DNA of 64,000 nucleotides from CBDFGS01 sp965247255 (GTDB taxonomy: Bacteria > Chloroflexota > Dehalococcoidia > Lucifugimonadales > CAUZJF01), in contig CBDFGS010000007.1 in assembly GCA_965247255.1 (NCBI GenBank), positions 1 through 64,000 on the forward strand, in the 5' to 3' direction. The position numbers and the translations under genes were made by a program. Shown here piece by piece: positions 54,597 to 63,490 of the stretch (within the stretch, counting starts at the first letter, position 1; the number at the start of each line of letters is the position of its first letter). The notes under the pieces were generated by a model that was given only the letters and a program-made list of their open reading frames with translations, ran no database searches and was not told the DNA's origin.

Positions 54597-55346
54597 CTAC
54601 CCCAGAATCACCATATGGACCTCCCGCGGCCCGTGGACGCCGGTCACGATGGTCTGCTCGATATCTGCCGAGCGGCTGGGCCCCGTGATGATGTTCACAT
54701 ACGGCTCCAGGCCTTCTGCCATCGCCCGTTGCCGCCTCAGAGTGAACAGCTCGTCCAGGCTCGGCAGCACCTGGCCCACCTCCACCACTGCGATGTGAAC
54801 CGGCGGCGTTAGCGACGCCAGGCGGCTTACGCCCTTCCGCGCGACGATGACGCAGCTTCCTGTCTCCGCTATGGCGTAGTCGACGCCCGTAATCCCCAGG
54901 TCCGCTTCGATCGCGCTCTCTCTGATCGCGGCCCGCTGCGCCTCCAACGGTCCGTCGGACTCGTCGTGCACCGCCGCCAGCCGCAGCGTGATGGTGGACG
55001 CGGCGAACGCAGGGTCGAGTCCCAGCGTATCGAGCACCGCATGGCTCGACCGCACGACCGAGCGAGCTTCAAGGTCCCGGGCTACGCCCATGACGTAGTC
55101 GCGGGCGTCGTCCGGGGTGCCTGCGGACCGTACTGTCCAGCCCGCCTTCTCCGCCGATTCGGTCAGGTCCGAGGCCAGCTCCTTTGCCCGCGCTTTCATC
55201 TGCGAGAGTACCGCAGCCGCCCGCGACGCGACGGAGGCAGCATCCCGCGAGAGGGCGGTCTCGTCAGGGGGCTGGTCGGGACGGTCTCCGGACCGCCTGC
55301 CGAGGGCGCGGCGGACGTTGTCGATGAACTCGTCGCGGTTACTCAT
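54597..55346 (-). CDS. lutC: LUD-domain protein, LutC/YkgG family
   Basis: A 249-residue protein whose C-terminal LUD domain has GITGVDYAIAETGSCVIVARKG and HIAVVEVGQVLPSLDEL, ending VTGVHGPREVHMVILG. LutC works with LutA and LutB to oxidise L-lactate to pyruvate. In this operon it comes last, after an M28 peptidase. Variation of these clusters is common, so the substrate may be another 2-hydroxyacid. Confidence 0.88.
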   Translation of the reverse strand: MSNRDEFIDNVRRALGRRSGDRPDQPPDETALSRDAASVASRAAAVLSQMKARAKELASDLTESAEKAGWTVRSAGTPDDARDYVMGVARDLEARSVVRSSHAVLDTLGLDPAFAASTITLRLAAVHDESDGPLEAQRAAIRESAIEADLGITGVDYAIAETGSCVIVARKGVSRLASLTPPVHIAVVEVGQVLPSLDELFTLRRQRAMAEGLEPYVNIITGPSRSADIEQTIVTGVHGPREVHMVILG

Positions 55347-55478
55347 GGTGTCGACCGTAGCATTAACGGGAGCTGCCTATCGACCACTATCTCAGGTAGG
55401 TGGATTGGGCGCGGCAAGCAGCGCCCCTACGTGCGGCCTTCGCGACGATGCTCCGGACCCTTGGATCCCGCGCGATGC

Positions 55479-56876
55479 CTACATAGTGCGGACGGCCGTG
55501 CCAGCCTCGCGCGAGATTCGTGCGGCGATCTCCCCGACGTCGAGCTCGTTGGACGGCCACTCTTCCGGCGGCACGTGCGACAGCCGCAACAGGACTCGTG
55601 CGAGCTGCGCCACGTATTCCCTCAACTCTCTGGGTCGTACCTTGTCCGCCGTGTCCGCGGGCTCGCCGCGGTAGTCTGCGTCGGGGTGGCGACCGACGAA
55701 CCGCCAACGCCACAGAATCGCGTACGGGATCGCGGCGCGCGCGAACGAGAACCCGTCGTTGGTGTAGTCGAGCTGCGGCATTACATGGCATCTGAGTCCG
55801 TCGTTCATCGAGTCCAGGGCCTTCGTCACGAGGGAACGCAGCTCCGGGAACTGCAGCACCACGCCCTTGATCGGACCGGCGCCTATCTCGTCCAGGTTCA
55901 CCACGAACCTGGGATGCTGTTCGGACCCGTGGTGCCGTCGAATGTACGCCGCCGAGCCCTGGTGGTGAAACTCCTCGCCGCTCCAGGTGCAAAACCGTAT
56001 GCTGCGCCCCGGTGATATCCCCATCTCACGGCCCAGAAGCGCCAGGACCCGCGCCGTTTCCATTACCACCACCGTGCCGGAGGAGTTGTCGTTGCCGCCG
56101 GGCGATTCCGGGTAGGTGTCGTGGTGCGCCCCAAGCACGAGCGACTCACCCGGCCACGCCGAGCCCTCGATCTCAGCGACGGTGTTATGTGAAGGCGCCG
56201 TGTACGAGCGGCTATCGACCCTTATCGCCAGCCTCTTCCCCTCGGCCGCGCTCAGCCTGAGCAGGGCCCCGTGCTCCCGGGTCGTCAGGACGGAGGGTAT
56301 GGGATGGGGCAGCACCTCGCCAGCGCGCTCAGCCCTGCGCTTGTCAGTCGCCATCTGGTACTCCATCCGCCCGCCGCTCTTCTCCTCGACCACGACCGCC
56401 GCAACCGCCCCCACCTCCCGCAGGTCGACGATGCGGTCCGCCACCGGCCTAGGGGTGCTGAACGGCTCACTGCCCAGGGCGACGACGGCCACTGCGCCCG
56501 GCAGGTTCCCGGAAGCGGGCGCGAGCTCGTGAGGCATCCCGAAGCCCACGTCCACCAGCGGCGCCTCGACGTCGACGGGAGGGCATCCGAGCATCGGCAG
56601 AATGTCGACGGGGCGCTCGCTCTCCACGAGATGCGCCTCGGCCGCGTCGTGCTCCCAGGTGTGCATCTCGAACTCCTCGAGACGCGCGTCGGAGAGCCCC
56701 GCCTCAGCCATCCGGTCCTTGATGTACTCGGCGGCTTTCAGGTCCGCGGGCGACGTGGCCCAGCGCGGCCCGATGTTTGTGCACAGCTCCGTGAGGTGCT
56801 CTTCGAGTCGTGAGCCGACATACGCCTCGCCGACAAGCCATCTATCGATCTTCGCCCAGTCCAGCGTCATTTTCAT
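55479..56876 (-). CDS. M28-family aminopeptidase with PA domain
   Basis: A 465-residue dizinc peptidase. Metal ligands lie in LGAHHDTYPES, GGNDNSSGT, SGEEFHHQG and NLDEIGAG. A protease-associated insert (about 95-210) lies before the catalytic core. No signal peptide, so intracellular or exported otherwise. ATG 56876 overlaps the LutB stop by 4 nt (ATGA), so it is coupled to the LUD genes. The longer open frame to 57074 runs inside the lutB gene and is discarded. Confidence 0.88.
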   Translation of the reverse strand: MKMTLDWAKIDRWLVGEAYVGSRLEEHLTELCTNIGPRWATSPADLKAAEYIKDRMAEAGLSDARLEEFEMHTWEHDAAEAHLVESERPVDILPMLGCPPVDVEAPLVDVGFGMPHELAPASGNLPGAVAVVALGSEPFSTPRPVADRIVDLREVGAVAAVVVEEKSGGRMEYQMATDKRRAERAGEVLPHPIPSVLTTREHGALLRLSAAEGKRLAIRVDSRSYTAPSHNTVAEIEGSAWPGESLVLGAHHDTYPESPGGNDNSSGTVVVMETARVLALLGREMGISPGRSIRFCTWSGEEFHHQGSAAYIRRHHGSEQHPRFVVNLDEIGAGPIKGVVLQFPELRSLVTKALDSMNDGLRCHVMPQLDYTNDGFSFARAAIPYAILWRWRFVGRHPDADYRGEPADTADKVRPRELREYVAQLARVLLRLSHVPPEEWPSNELDVGEIAARISREAGTAVRTM

Positions 56877-58303
56877 TCGTCCTTCAGGTACTTCCGCCAG
56901 CGTGTCCGGAACGGGGAAGATGAGACTCGTGGGAAGGTCCTGTATCTGGTCCAACCTGAGAGGGGCGGTGGAAGCCGGGTTATACGTCCGCGCCGCAACA
57001 GTGGCAGCTGGGCCAGCCGCCCCAACCGGTTCGCCAGCGCGAAGCTGAAGCCGGTGGACACGCTCCCGCGCCACGCCTTCATCGCTAGCCTCTCCAAGAG
57101 CGAAACGCGCCTCGCGTCGGGGCGTGTCTTCCCCTCGGCCACCTCACTACGAAGGTGGAGCAGCATCCGAGGTATGTTGATCTTGACCGGGCAGACCTCG
57201 CGGCAGGCCCCGCAGAGGCTCGAGGCGAACGGGAGGTCTTTAGCGTCGGCGATGTCGGTAAGGACGGGCGACACCACAGCACCGATAGGGCCCGAGTAGA
57301 CCCAGCCGTACGCGTGGCCTCCGACTTTACGGTAGACCGGACAGGCGTTGAGACACGCGCCGCATCGCACGCAGTAGAGCGCCTCCCGGAGCTCCGGATC
57401 GGCCAGGAGGCGGGACCGACCGTTGTCCACGATGACCAGGTGGAACTCCTCGGGGCCGTCCTCCTCGTCCGAGGCGCGCGGCCCGTTGATGAGACTCACG
57501 TAGCTGGTTAGCCGCTGTCCGGTCGCCGATCTGATTAGCAAGCGCAGGAAGAGCCCGAGGTCCTCCATCGAGGGGACCAGCTTCTCCATGCCCATGATCG
57601 CGACGTGTACCTTGGGCATGGAGGTGCACATCCGCCCGTTGCCCTCGTTCGATACCAGCACCAGCGTTCCCGTTTCGGCGACCACGAAGTTGGCCCCGGT
57701 GATGCCCATCTCCGCGCGGATGAATTTGTCCCTGAGCTGGCGGCGCGCCTCGCCGGCTAGGTCTGAGATCGAGTCGTATGCCGGCGCTTGCAGCTTGCGC
57801 TGCATCACGTCCGATACATCCTCTTTGGACATGTGTATGGCCGGCGCAATGATGTGGAACGGAGTCTGCTCGGCCAGTTGGAGGATATACTCGCCCAGGT
57901 CGGTCTCGACAGCTTCGACCCCCTCGGCAGCCAGGATGCCGTTGAGGCCCATCTCCTCGGAGATCATCGACTTGCCCTTGATGGCGGTCTTGACCCCGTG
58001 CCGCCGGGCCAGGTCACTGACGTACCCGTTCGCCGCCGCCGCGTCCGTCGCGAAGAAGACTTTGACCCCGGCGGCCGTCAGCTTCTCGTAAGCCATCTCC
58101 AGGTAGTGATCGAGGTTCTCGATCGTGTGGGCCTTGATCGCGCGCGCCCTCTCCCGCATCTCCTCCCAGCCCGGCGTAGCTTCGGCAGCCTCGATTCGCG
58201 CCTGGTTAAACCCCCCATAGAGGCCATTCAGATTGGCCTGCACACGAGGGTCCGCGAGCGTCGAGGCGGCGACTTTCCGAAACTCTTTAGTCTTCGGTTC
58301 CAT
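56873..58303 (-). CDS. lutB: Iron-sulphur LUD protein, LutB/YkgF family
   Basis: A 476-residue protein. The LUD domain (about 65-285) has GITGANFVVAETGTLVLVSNEGN split over its usual blocks. Two ferredoxin-like cluster motifs follow, CVRCGACLNACPVYRKVGG and CGACREVCPVKINIP. C-terminal LutB extension is present. It forms the electron-transfer core of the LutABC complex. It is flanked by lutA upstream and a coupled M28 peptidase downstream. Confidence 0.92.
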   Translation of the reverse strand: MEPKTKEFRKVAASTLADPRVQANLNGLYGGFNQARIEAAEATPGWEEMRERARAIKAHTIENLDHYLEMAYEKLTAAGVKVFFATDAAAANGYVSDLARRHGVKTAIKGKSMISEEMGLNGILAAEGVEAVETDLGEYILQLAEQTPFHIIAPAIHMSKEDVSDVMQRKLQAPAYDSISDLAGEARRQLRDKFIRAEMGITGANFVVAETGTLVLVSNEGNGRMCTSMPKVHVAIMGMEKLVPSMEDLGLFLRLLIRSATGQRLTSYVSLINGPRASDEEDGPEEFHLVIVDNGRSRLLADPELREALYCVRCGACLNACPVYRKVGGHAYGWVYSGPIGAVVSPVLTDIADAKDLPFASSLCGACREVCPVKINIPRMLLHLRSEVAEGKTRPDARRVSLLERLAMKAWRGSVSTGFSFALANRLGRLAQLPLLRRGRITRLPPPLSGWTRYRTFPRVSSSPFRTRWRKYLKDE

Positions 58304-58361
58304 AACCTAAATCATCACCGCCGAGCACGCGGAGTCCGCCGAGATCGCATTGAGAACGTAG

Positions 58362-59159
58362 TCATGCCTCAGCGCTCTCTCGGCGTTGAATCTCCATCGC
58401 CTCGTCGAGGAGCTGCGCCAGGTGCATTGGGCGAATATCGATGCCGTTCCTATCCAGGCCGCCAGCGATCTGCATCAGGCAGCTACTGTCGCAGGCGACG
58501 ACCGCGCTCGCGCCGCTCATCTCGATGCTTCGGACCTTGTCCTTCAGCATCGCCCCCGAGATATCAGGGTACTTCACCGAGAAGGTGCCTCCGAAGCCAC
58601 AGCAGACGTCAGCCTGCTCCATCTCCACGAGCTTCACGGCAGGGGTCGCGCCGATGAGGGCCCTTGGCTGGACGGTGGCGCCGAGCTCACGTCTGAGGTG
58701 GCACGACTCGTGGTAAGCAACTTCGAACTCGGCAGGCCGACCCGGCGGCTCTTCGCCATCGAAGGGGTCGCTGATTCCCAGTATGTCGACGATGAACTCG
58801 GACAGCTCGTACACCCGGGACCCCAGCTCGCGCGCCTGGTCCAGTAGCTCTGGGCTGTCGTGCAGCAGATCCTGGTAGAAGACCCTTACCATGCTCGCGC
58901 ATGACCCGGACGGAGTCACGATATACGGAGAGTCTCGAAACACGTTGAGGAAGCGCTTTGCCAGCGGCTCGGCCTCGCTCCAGAATCCCGAGTTGAACGC
59001 GGTCTGGCCGCAGCAGGTCTGGTCCGATGGGAAGTCGAGGTCCGTTCCCAGCCGGCGCAGAACTCGCACGGTGCTCTCGCCCACCTCGGGGTAGAACTGG
59101 TCTACGATGCAGGTAACGAAGAGCGACGCCTTGACTCGCGCGTGCTCTCCACCGCTCAA
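58362..59159 (-). CDS. lutA: Cysteine-rich CCG-domain protein, LutA/YkgE family
   Basis: A 265-residue heterodisulphide-reductase-like protein with two CCG modules: TCIVDQFYP, TCCGQTAFNSG, CHLRRELG and CCGFGGTFSVKYP, ending CDSSCLMQIAGG. These ligate iron-sulphur clusters. No ATG suits. TTG 59159 overlaps the stop of the preceding small membrane gene (TTGA), the same coupling seen for the GH5 gene. It passes electrons to LutB. Confidence 0.88.
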   Translation of the reverse strand: MSGGEHARVKASLFVTCIVDQFYPEVGESTVRVLRRLGTDLDFPSDQTCCGQTAFNSGFWSEAEPLAKRFLNVFRDSPYIVTPSGSCASMVRVFYQDLLHDSPELLDQARELGSRVYELSEFIVDILGISDPFDGEEPPGRPAEFEVAYHESCHLRRELGATVQPRALIGATPAVKLVEMEQADVCCGFGGTFSVKYPDISGAMLKDKVRSIEMSGASAVVACDSSCLMQIAGGLDRNGIDIRPMHLAQLLDEAMEIQRRESAEA

Positions 59160-59401
59160 AAGGCAAGGCCCCGAACGACGAAGCCGATGAGCCAGCTCAT
59201 GATGAACACGGGTCCCGCTGCGAACAGGCGGCCTTCTTCGGACCGCTGAGCGGGACCGTGACGCCACAAATACACGAGGAAAGCGCCGATACCGGCTGCC
59301 ACCAGCCAGACGGAGGCGGTGGTCACGCCCAGGGCAAGCCCGATCACCAGACCGGCGACCGCCCAGGGGATTGGAGAATCGATGAGTCGCGTAAGGGACA
59401 T
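59156..59401 (-). CDS. Small membrane protein in the LUD operon
   Basis: An 81-residue protein with two or three hydrophobic segments (WAVAGLVIGLALGVTTASVWLV region, IGAFLVYLW, VFIMSWLIGFVVRG). No family recognised. ATG 59401 is preferred; ATG 59431 adds ten residues. It overlaps lutA and so is probably co-expressed; a membrane anchor for the LUD complex is one idea. Confidence 0.65.
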   Translation of the reverse strand: MSLTRLIDSPIPWAVAGLVIGLALGVTTASVWLVAAGIGAFLVYLWRHGPAQRSEEGRLFAAGPVFIMSWLIGFVVRGLAF

Positions 59402-59473
59402 CGCTGATACCTGCCGCGAGAAAGGATACATTGCGGCCCAGCCCTCTGCAACGGCCCGACTTACTGCAAGGGG

Positions 59474-59989
59474 CTAAGGCAGATCCCGGCGACGGCTGTT
59501 GGCTTCGCTCTTGCCGTCCGGTGTGAGCTGTTGAATGCCGCGACGCGGGATCGTTACCAGCCCACGTTGTGTGAGGTCAAACAGCCTCCAGTTGCAGTTC
59601 TTTCTCCATCTGGCTTCGCGAGCCACGCGAAGAAGTGCATGATCATCCGCGGTGAACTGCTTTCCCCAACGGCCTTCGATGTAGTCGAGTATCTCGGCTC
59701 GTGAAGCACTACCACCGAGTTCGGACAGAGCGATCAAGACAAGACTCTCCGATCGATGACGGTCAACCCAACCGGAGCTTCCACGGGGCCCGAACTGTCT
59801 TTTGCGAGGGTGCCCGTCACGCAACGGACCAGCAACTTCCGTGAATTCTCCTTCATTGTTATGGCTACCCACTTTGTGAGGTTCAGCTCGGACCAACGGG
59901 CCTAGGATATCCATCAACTCACTCTCGGTAACTACACCACGACGGGCCATGTCGGCGAGAACCTGAATAGCTTTGCTAACGTTTCCCAT
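59474..59989 (-). CDS. Mrr-N-like winged-helix protein
   Basis: A 171-residue protein. The C-terminal half (about 80-160) resembles the Mrr restriction protein N-terminal winged helix: VLIALSELGGSASRAEILDYI, RWRKNCNWRLFDLTQRGLV and RRGIQQLTPDGK. The catalytic nuclease half of Mrr is absent. The N-terminus (KAIQVLADMARRGVVTESELMDIL) looks helical. A strong promoter (60028-60057) stands in front. Perhaps a DNA-binding regulator or orphan fragment. Confidence 0.7.
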   Translation of the reverse strand: MGNVSKAIQVLADMARRGVVTESELMDILGPLVRAEPHKVGSHNNEGEFTEVAGPLRDGHPRKRQFGPRGSSGWVDRHRSESLVLIALSELGGSASRAEILDYIEGRWGKQFTADDHALLRVAREARWRKNCNWRLFDLTQRGLVTIPRRGIQQLTPDGKSEANSRRRDLP

Positions 59990-60027
59990 AGTGACCCCAC
60001 CTCTTGGATAGCGAACTACTTATGCGA

Positions 60028-60057
60028 AGTATAACATATAGTCTTCTTCACTGTCAA
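60028..60057 (-). promoter_or_regulatory. Strong promoter for the Mrr-N-like gene
   Basis: On the minus strand TTGACA (60057-60052), 18-bp spacer, TATACT (60033-60028) with an extended -10 TG at TGTTATACT. The predicted leader to ATG 59989 is about 30 nt and includes GAGGTGGGG. Confidence 0.72.
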
Positions 60058-60194
60058 GACTTTAGTGCATAGTGGGTTCTCTCTACGTAACTAACGTGTC
60101 CCGCCAATTCATCTCATCGCCTGCAGGCGCGATGCTTTACAATGGCTCCGCTCTCACGAAAGAGCGAGCGAAATCACACAGGCAGGAGGCGGCC

Positions 60195-60632
60195 ATGCTC
60201 GCCGGTTTCAACCACTCGGGAATAGTCGTGAAGGACCTGGAGGTTATGGTCGGCTTCTATCGCGATGCGATGGGGCTCCAGGTCATGAGGGAGGTGGACA
60301 GCGTCGCGCCGCCGGAAGGCGATCACACCGGAATACCCGGAGCGCGCAGGAAGCTGGTCTTCATGGGCAGGCCCGACTGGGACCACCAGCTCGAGATCGT
60401 GCACTTCATCGAGCCGCCCAGCCCCGACGGCCACCTGGACAGGCACCAGCTCGGCGCGGCCCACGTCTGCTTCAACGTCGAGGGGCTCGACGACTGGCAC
60501 GCCCGCCTCAGCGACAAAGGCGCGCGATTTGTGACTAGCCCCAAGTACCGAGACACGCCCGCCGGCAGAACGGGGATATGCTACGCACAGGACCCGGAAG
60601 GAAACTGGCTGGAGTTCATCGAGCGCGCGTAG
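60195..60632 (+). CDS. VOC-family (glyoxalase-fold) protein
   Basis: A 145-residue metal-dependent VOC enzyme. The likely ligands are H in FNHSGIVVKDL, E in HQLEIVHFIE, H in GAAHVCFNVEG and E in GNWLEFIERA. ATG 60195 has GGAGGC upstream. The upstream open frame to 60072 is not supported. Exact reaction unknown; the next genes are DHDPS-like aldolases on the other strand. Confidence 0.88.
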   Translation: MLAGFNHSGIVVKDLEVMVGFYRDAMGLQVMREVDSVAPPEGDHTGIPGARRKLVFMGRPDWDHQLEIVHFIEPPSPDGHLDRHQLGAAHVCFNVEGLDDWHARLSDKGARFVTSPKYRDTPAGRTGICYAQDPEGNWLEFIERA

Positions 60633-60656
60633 GCTTGGTGTTGTTGGCCTAGATAT

Positions 60657-60690
60657 CCCCCCTAGCCCCCTTTTTCAAAGGGGGGAAGAG
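60657..60690. repeat. C5/G5 hairpin element
   Basis: CCCCCCTAGCCCCC-TTTTTCAAA-GGGGGG AAGAGGG, the same type as at 45982-46010, lying just after the VOC gene stop. It may act as terminator. Confidence 0.6.
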
Positions 60691-60754
60691 GGAGAGATGG
60701 CGCAAGCCGCTTCGCAGTCCGAATGCTTACGGCGAACGGCTAAGGGTCTATACA

Positions 60755-60778
60755 CCGTTCGGCCTGAGCCTGTCGAAG
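60755..60778 (-). repeat. Dispersed 24-bp repeat, intergenic copy
   Basis: CCGTTCGGCCTGAGCC-TGTCGAAG, the inverse of the copy inside lhr (28791-28814), with one mismatch. Repeats of this kind (CTTCGACAGGCTCAGGxCGAACGG) are scattered in several bacterial genomes. Confidence 0.8.
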
Positions 60779-60860
60779 GCCCCACGGGGTCAGTGGGGCC
60801 ACTTCTGCGTCAGTGAAGTGGACGCGCTTCGAATGTAGTCAGTCGCGCGGCCGTGCGCCC

Positions 60861-61832
60861 CTACACAACCGCCATCGGGGCGGGCGCCGCTTCCACCATC
60901 GCGGGAGCGCGGTCTAGCAGCTCTCGGACACGCCGCCGGTCCTCGTCCGTCACCACGTCGTCCCGGGACGGCAGGCGGGACGGGCCTGACGGCCTTCCCG
61001 CGGCTTCCATCCACGGCTTCACGAAGATGCCCTCGCCCGCGGTTGTCTCTCTTATGCGGCCGGTGATTGCCCCATACGGGCCCATGAACTCGTCGAACAG
61101 CGTCTGCGCCTCACGGTACATCCCGGCGGTAAGCAGCTCGTGAATCTTCCAGCAGATTGGCGGATAGAAGTTCGGTACGTGGCTCACCCACGCCTTCGCG
61201 CCGAGCATGTGCCCGTAGATCGACAGCGGGCCGTTGTTGACCACCGCGACCTTTGGAACGAAGTACTTGATGCCGCTCAGGTAGTTTCCGATGGCGGGAG
61301 AGCCCCACTTCACGGCCACCGAGTTGCGGACTTCAAGTAGCTTCTCGGCCACGTCCATCGTCATATCGTACTTGGAGCCGCTGTACCAGTGGCTGTAAAC
61401 GGCGAAACCAACGTCAGTGTGCTTCGCGACCTCCTGCACCCACGCAACAATGTCCCCCGGCATCACCGAGTAGTAGTAGGCGCTGCTCATCTGGACGAGG
61501 TCGATGCCGACCTCCTCGCAAAGCTGGCATAGCTCTATGGTCGTGCGGATATCCGTGCTCTGCACACTGGCGAAGGTGGGGATGCGCCCCGCGTTCGCCT
61601 CGGCGATCGCCCGGATGGCCAGCTTGCGCTCCTCCGTGCTCATGACGGTGAAATCGCCGCCCGAGCCGACCGCGATGAACACGGTGTTACCCTGAACGGC
61701 GCCCTGATCGATGATCCACTCAACATTCTCAGCCGTGGAGTCTGCGTCCAGCGAGCCGTCCTCCTTGAATATCGTCGCGAGCGGGATTACGACCCCATCG
61801 AGCTTCTGGCGTACCTCATCAACCGTGATCAA
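60861..61832 (-). CDS. DHDPS/NAL-superfamily aldolase, paralog 1
   Basis: A 323-residue class I aldolase fold protein. The Schiff-base lysine is K175 in SVAVKWGSPA. The substrate loop reads AVGSGGDFTVMS (55-66) instead of the GTTGE of true dihydrodipicolinate synthase. That points to another 2-oxo acid substrate rather than lysine synthesis. A longer C-terminus (PSRDDVVTDEDRRRVRELL) is helical. Followed upstream, same strand, by a second paralog 119 bp away. Confidence 0.88.
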   Translation of the reverse strand: MITVDEVRQKLDGVVIPLATIFKEDGSLDADSTAENVEWIIDQGAVQGNTVFIAVGSGGDFTVMSTEERKLAIRAIAEANAGRIPTFASVQSTDIRTTIELCQLCEEVGIDLVQMSSAYYYSVMPGDIVAWVQEVAKHTDVGFAVYSHWYSGSKYDMTMDVAEKLLEVRNSVAVKWGSPAIGNYLSGIKYFVPKVAVVNNGPLSIYGHMLGAKAWVSHVPNFYPPICWKIHELLTAGMYREAQTLFDEFMGPYGAITGRIRETTAGEGIFVKPWMEAAGRPSGPSRLPSRDDVVTDEDRRRVRELLDRAPAMVEAAPAPMAVV

Positions 61833-61951
61833 TTTCTGCTCCTCCTCGTCGGCAATTGGTTGGGATTACCTCTCCAGATTCTTCATCGCCCTTCCTCGCG
61901 GGAAGGACACCTCAGAATGACAATATCATGATCGCAACAGACTTGCGGTGG

Positions 61952-62893
61952 CTAGCCCTTCACAGGCCAGCCGAACCCCTGCAATATCTGCCGCAGCTCG
62001 TCCATCTCCTCTTTGTTCAGCGGCTTCGACGGCGGGCGGGAAGCCCCGACGGGAAGCCCCATCAGCGCCATCAGCCCCTTCTTGACACGGGCCTGGCCGC
62101 CAGAGCGCTCGTCGACCCTGCCCGCGTACTCGCGGAGAGGCCGGTCCACCGACTCGAATAGCGCTTCGGCCTTGTCGTACTGCTCGCTCTCCAGCAGCTC
62201 CCACACCTTCAGGTCGTGAGGGGGATACGCCTCCAATGTGAGGTTGATGTACCCACGTCCCCCCAGTCCATGGCAGCGCGCCGGGCCGCCGCCGTTGTCT
62301 ATTACGCTGAATATCTCCGAGAAGTTCACCATGTCTTCGTAGTTCCCGCCCTCGGGAACGCTCCACTTAATAGACACGACCTGCTCCATATCGGCCATCT
62401 TCATGATCGTGTCCGTCGCGATGAATCCACCCCTCAGCCAGTGCGTGTGGTACACCATTATCCCTATGTCGATGGCGTCGGAGATGTCGCTGAAGTAGTC
62501 CAGCGTATCGTCCTGGCTCGGGAGGTTGAAGATGGGAGGGCAGATCTGGAGGGCGTGAGCGCCCATGTCCTGGGCGCGTTTGGCGTCCTCGATGGTCCGC
62601 TTTGTGTCCTTGTAATGGAGGCCGCAAACGATAGCGGCCTTGTCGTCGGCCGCCTGGACGACGGTGCGGAGCAGGAACGGCCACTCGTCGTCGCTAAGCA
62701 TGGGCCCCTCGCCCATGGCGGCCGCGACCTTGATGACGGCTTGCCCCTTCACCAGCCCGTTCTCGACCCAACCCTGGGTGAGCTCGTGCATGCGGCCGTA
62801 GTCGACCTCGAAGTTGTCGTCGAACGGAGTCGGCACCGTTGCGATCGGGCCCTGTATGAGCCCTTTGATCTCGTCGCGGTTCATAGAGCGCAC
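61952..62893 (-). CDS. DHDPS/NAL-superfamily aldolase, paralog 2
   Basis: A 313-residue protein. The Schiff-base lysine is K176 in VVSIKWSVPEGG and a tyrosine is at 148 (MVYHTHW). The loop VKVAAAMGEGPMLS replaces GTTGE. It shares the KWSxP block and C-terminal DELRQIL helix with paralog 1, but the two differ widely elsewhere. Start ATG 62893 or 62884 (MNRDEIKGL). The pair may serve one catabolic path for sugar acids, which is inference. Confidence 0.88.
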   Translation of the reverse strand: MRSMNRDEIKGLIQGPIATVPTPFDDNFEVDYGRMHELTQGWVENGLVKGQAVIKVAAAMGEGPMLSDDEWPFLLRTVVQAADDKAAIVCGLHYKDTKRTIEDAKRAQDMGAHALQICPPIFNLPSQDDTLDYFSDISDAIDIGIMVYHTHWLRGGFIATDTIMKMADMEQVVSIKWSVPEGGNYEDMVNFSEIFSVIDNGGGPARCHGLGGRGYINLTLEAYPPHDLKVWELLESEQYDKAEALFESVDRPLREYAGRVDERSGGQARVKKGLMALMGLPVGASRPPSKPLNKEEMDELRQILQGFGWPVKG

Positions 62894-63037
62894 TCTCCGA
62901 TCCGATTGTGGGTCTGAGGAGGCAGCCGAGCGATTATATCGGCGCTAAACGCGCCTCGTCAACAGAACGCGGGCGCCCAGGCGTGCCGCCTGAAGATGGT
63001 CCCGCCGGCGGCAGGTTACCCGAGGACGCTCGGCGCC

Positions 63038-63382
63038 CTACGAGCCGTACTCGTGGACCAGCGATGGAGGCGGCCCAGGAGGCGGCTGTGTCATGTCGAT
63101 CCCGTGGATCTCCTTGACCTTATCTCTGAACCAGATATCGAACGGGTCGGTCGAAGCCCCCATGGATGGCATCATTGTTTCGGCATTGGGTCCCTGGACG
63201 TGAACAATCGCAAAATCCCCCATCGGCGTCGCCTGGTGCCAGACTCGCTCTCTCGTGATTCCGTGGCGCTCTCTGGACGCAACGTACCCGTCGCGGCGGG
63301 CGCCTTCCAGCTCAGCGTTGAACTCCCGCCACGTCTCCATCTTCCCTTCCAGGATCGGCGCCGCAAACGCTACTTCACCCAT
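63038..63382 (-). CDS. Conserved small protein, probable dimeric alpha/beta-barrel
   Basis: A 114-residue soluble protein: EVAFAAPILEGKMETWREFNAEL in outline, ITRERVWHQATPMGDFAIVHVQG and DPFDIWFRDKVKEIHGID. This pattern recurs in uncharacterised ferredoxin-like barrel proteins. No catalytic site is known. GAGGAA precedes the ATG. Confidence 0.65.
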   Translation of the reverse strand: MGEVAFAAPILEGKMETWREFNAELEGARRDGYVASRERHGITRERVWHQATPMGDFAIVHVQGPNAETMMPSMGASTDPFDIWFRDKVKEIHGIDMTQPPPGPPPSLVHEYGS

Positions 63383-63490
63383 GTCGTTTCCTCCTCGAAT
63401 TTGATTTTGATCGTACGGTATCAGCCGCGGCTAGGTAACGCAAAGAGCGTTGAGGCAATGCTCGATGAGGGGACCAACAAGCAACAGTAA

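Noticed and set aside
56877..57074. N-terminal extension of the M28 peptidase
   Set aside because: It runs within lutB; the ATGA overlap at 56873-56876 gives a natural start.
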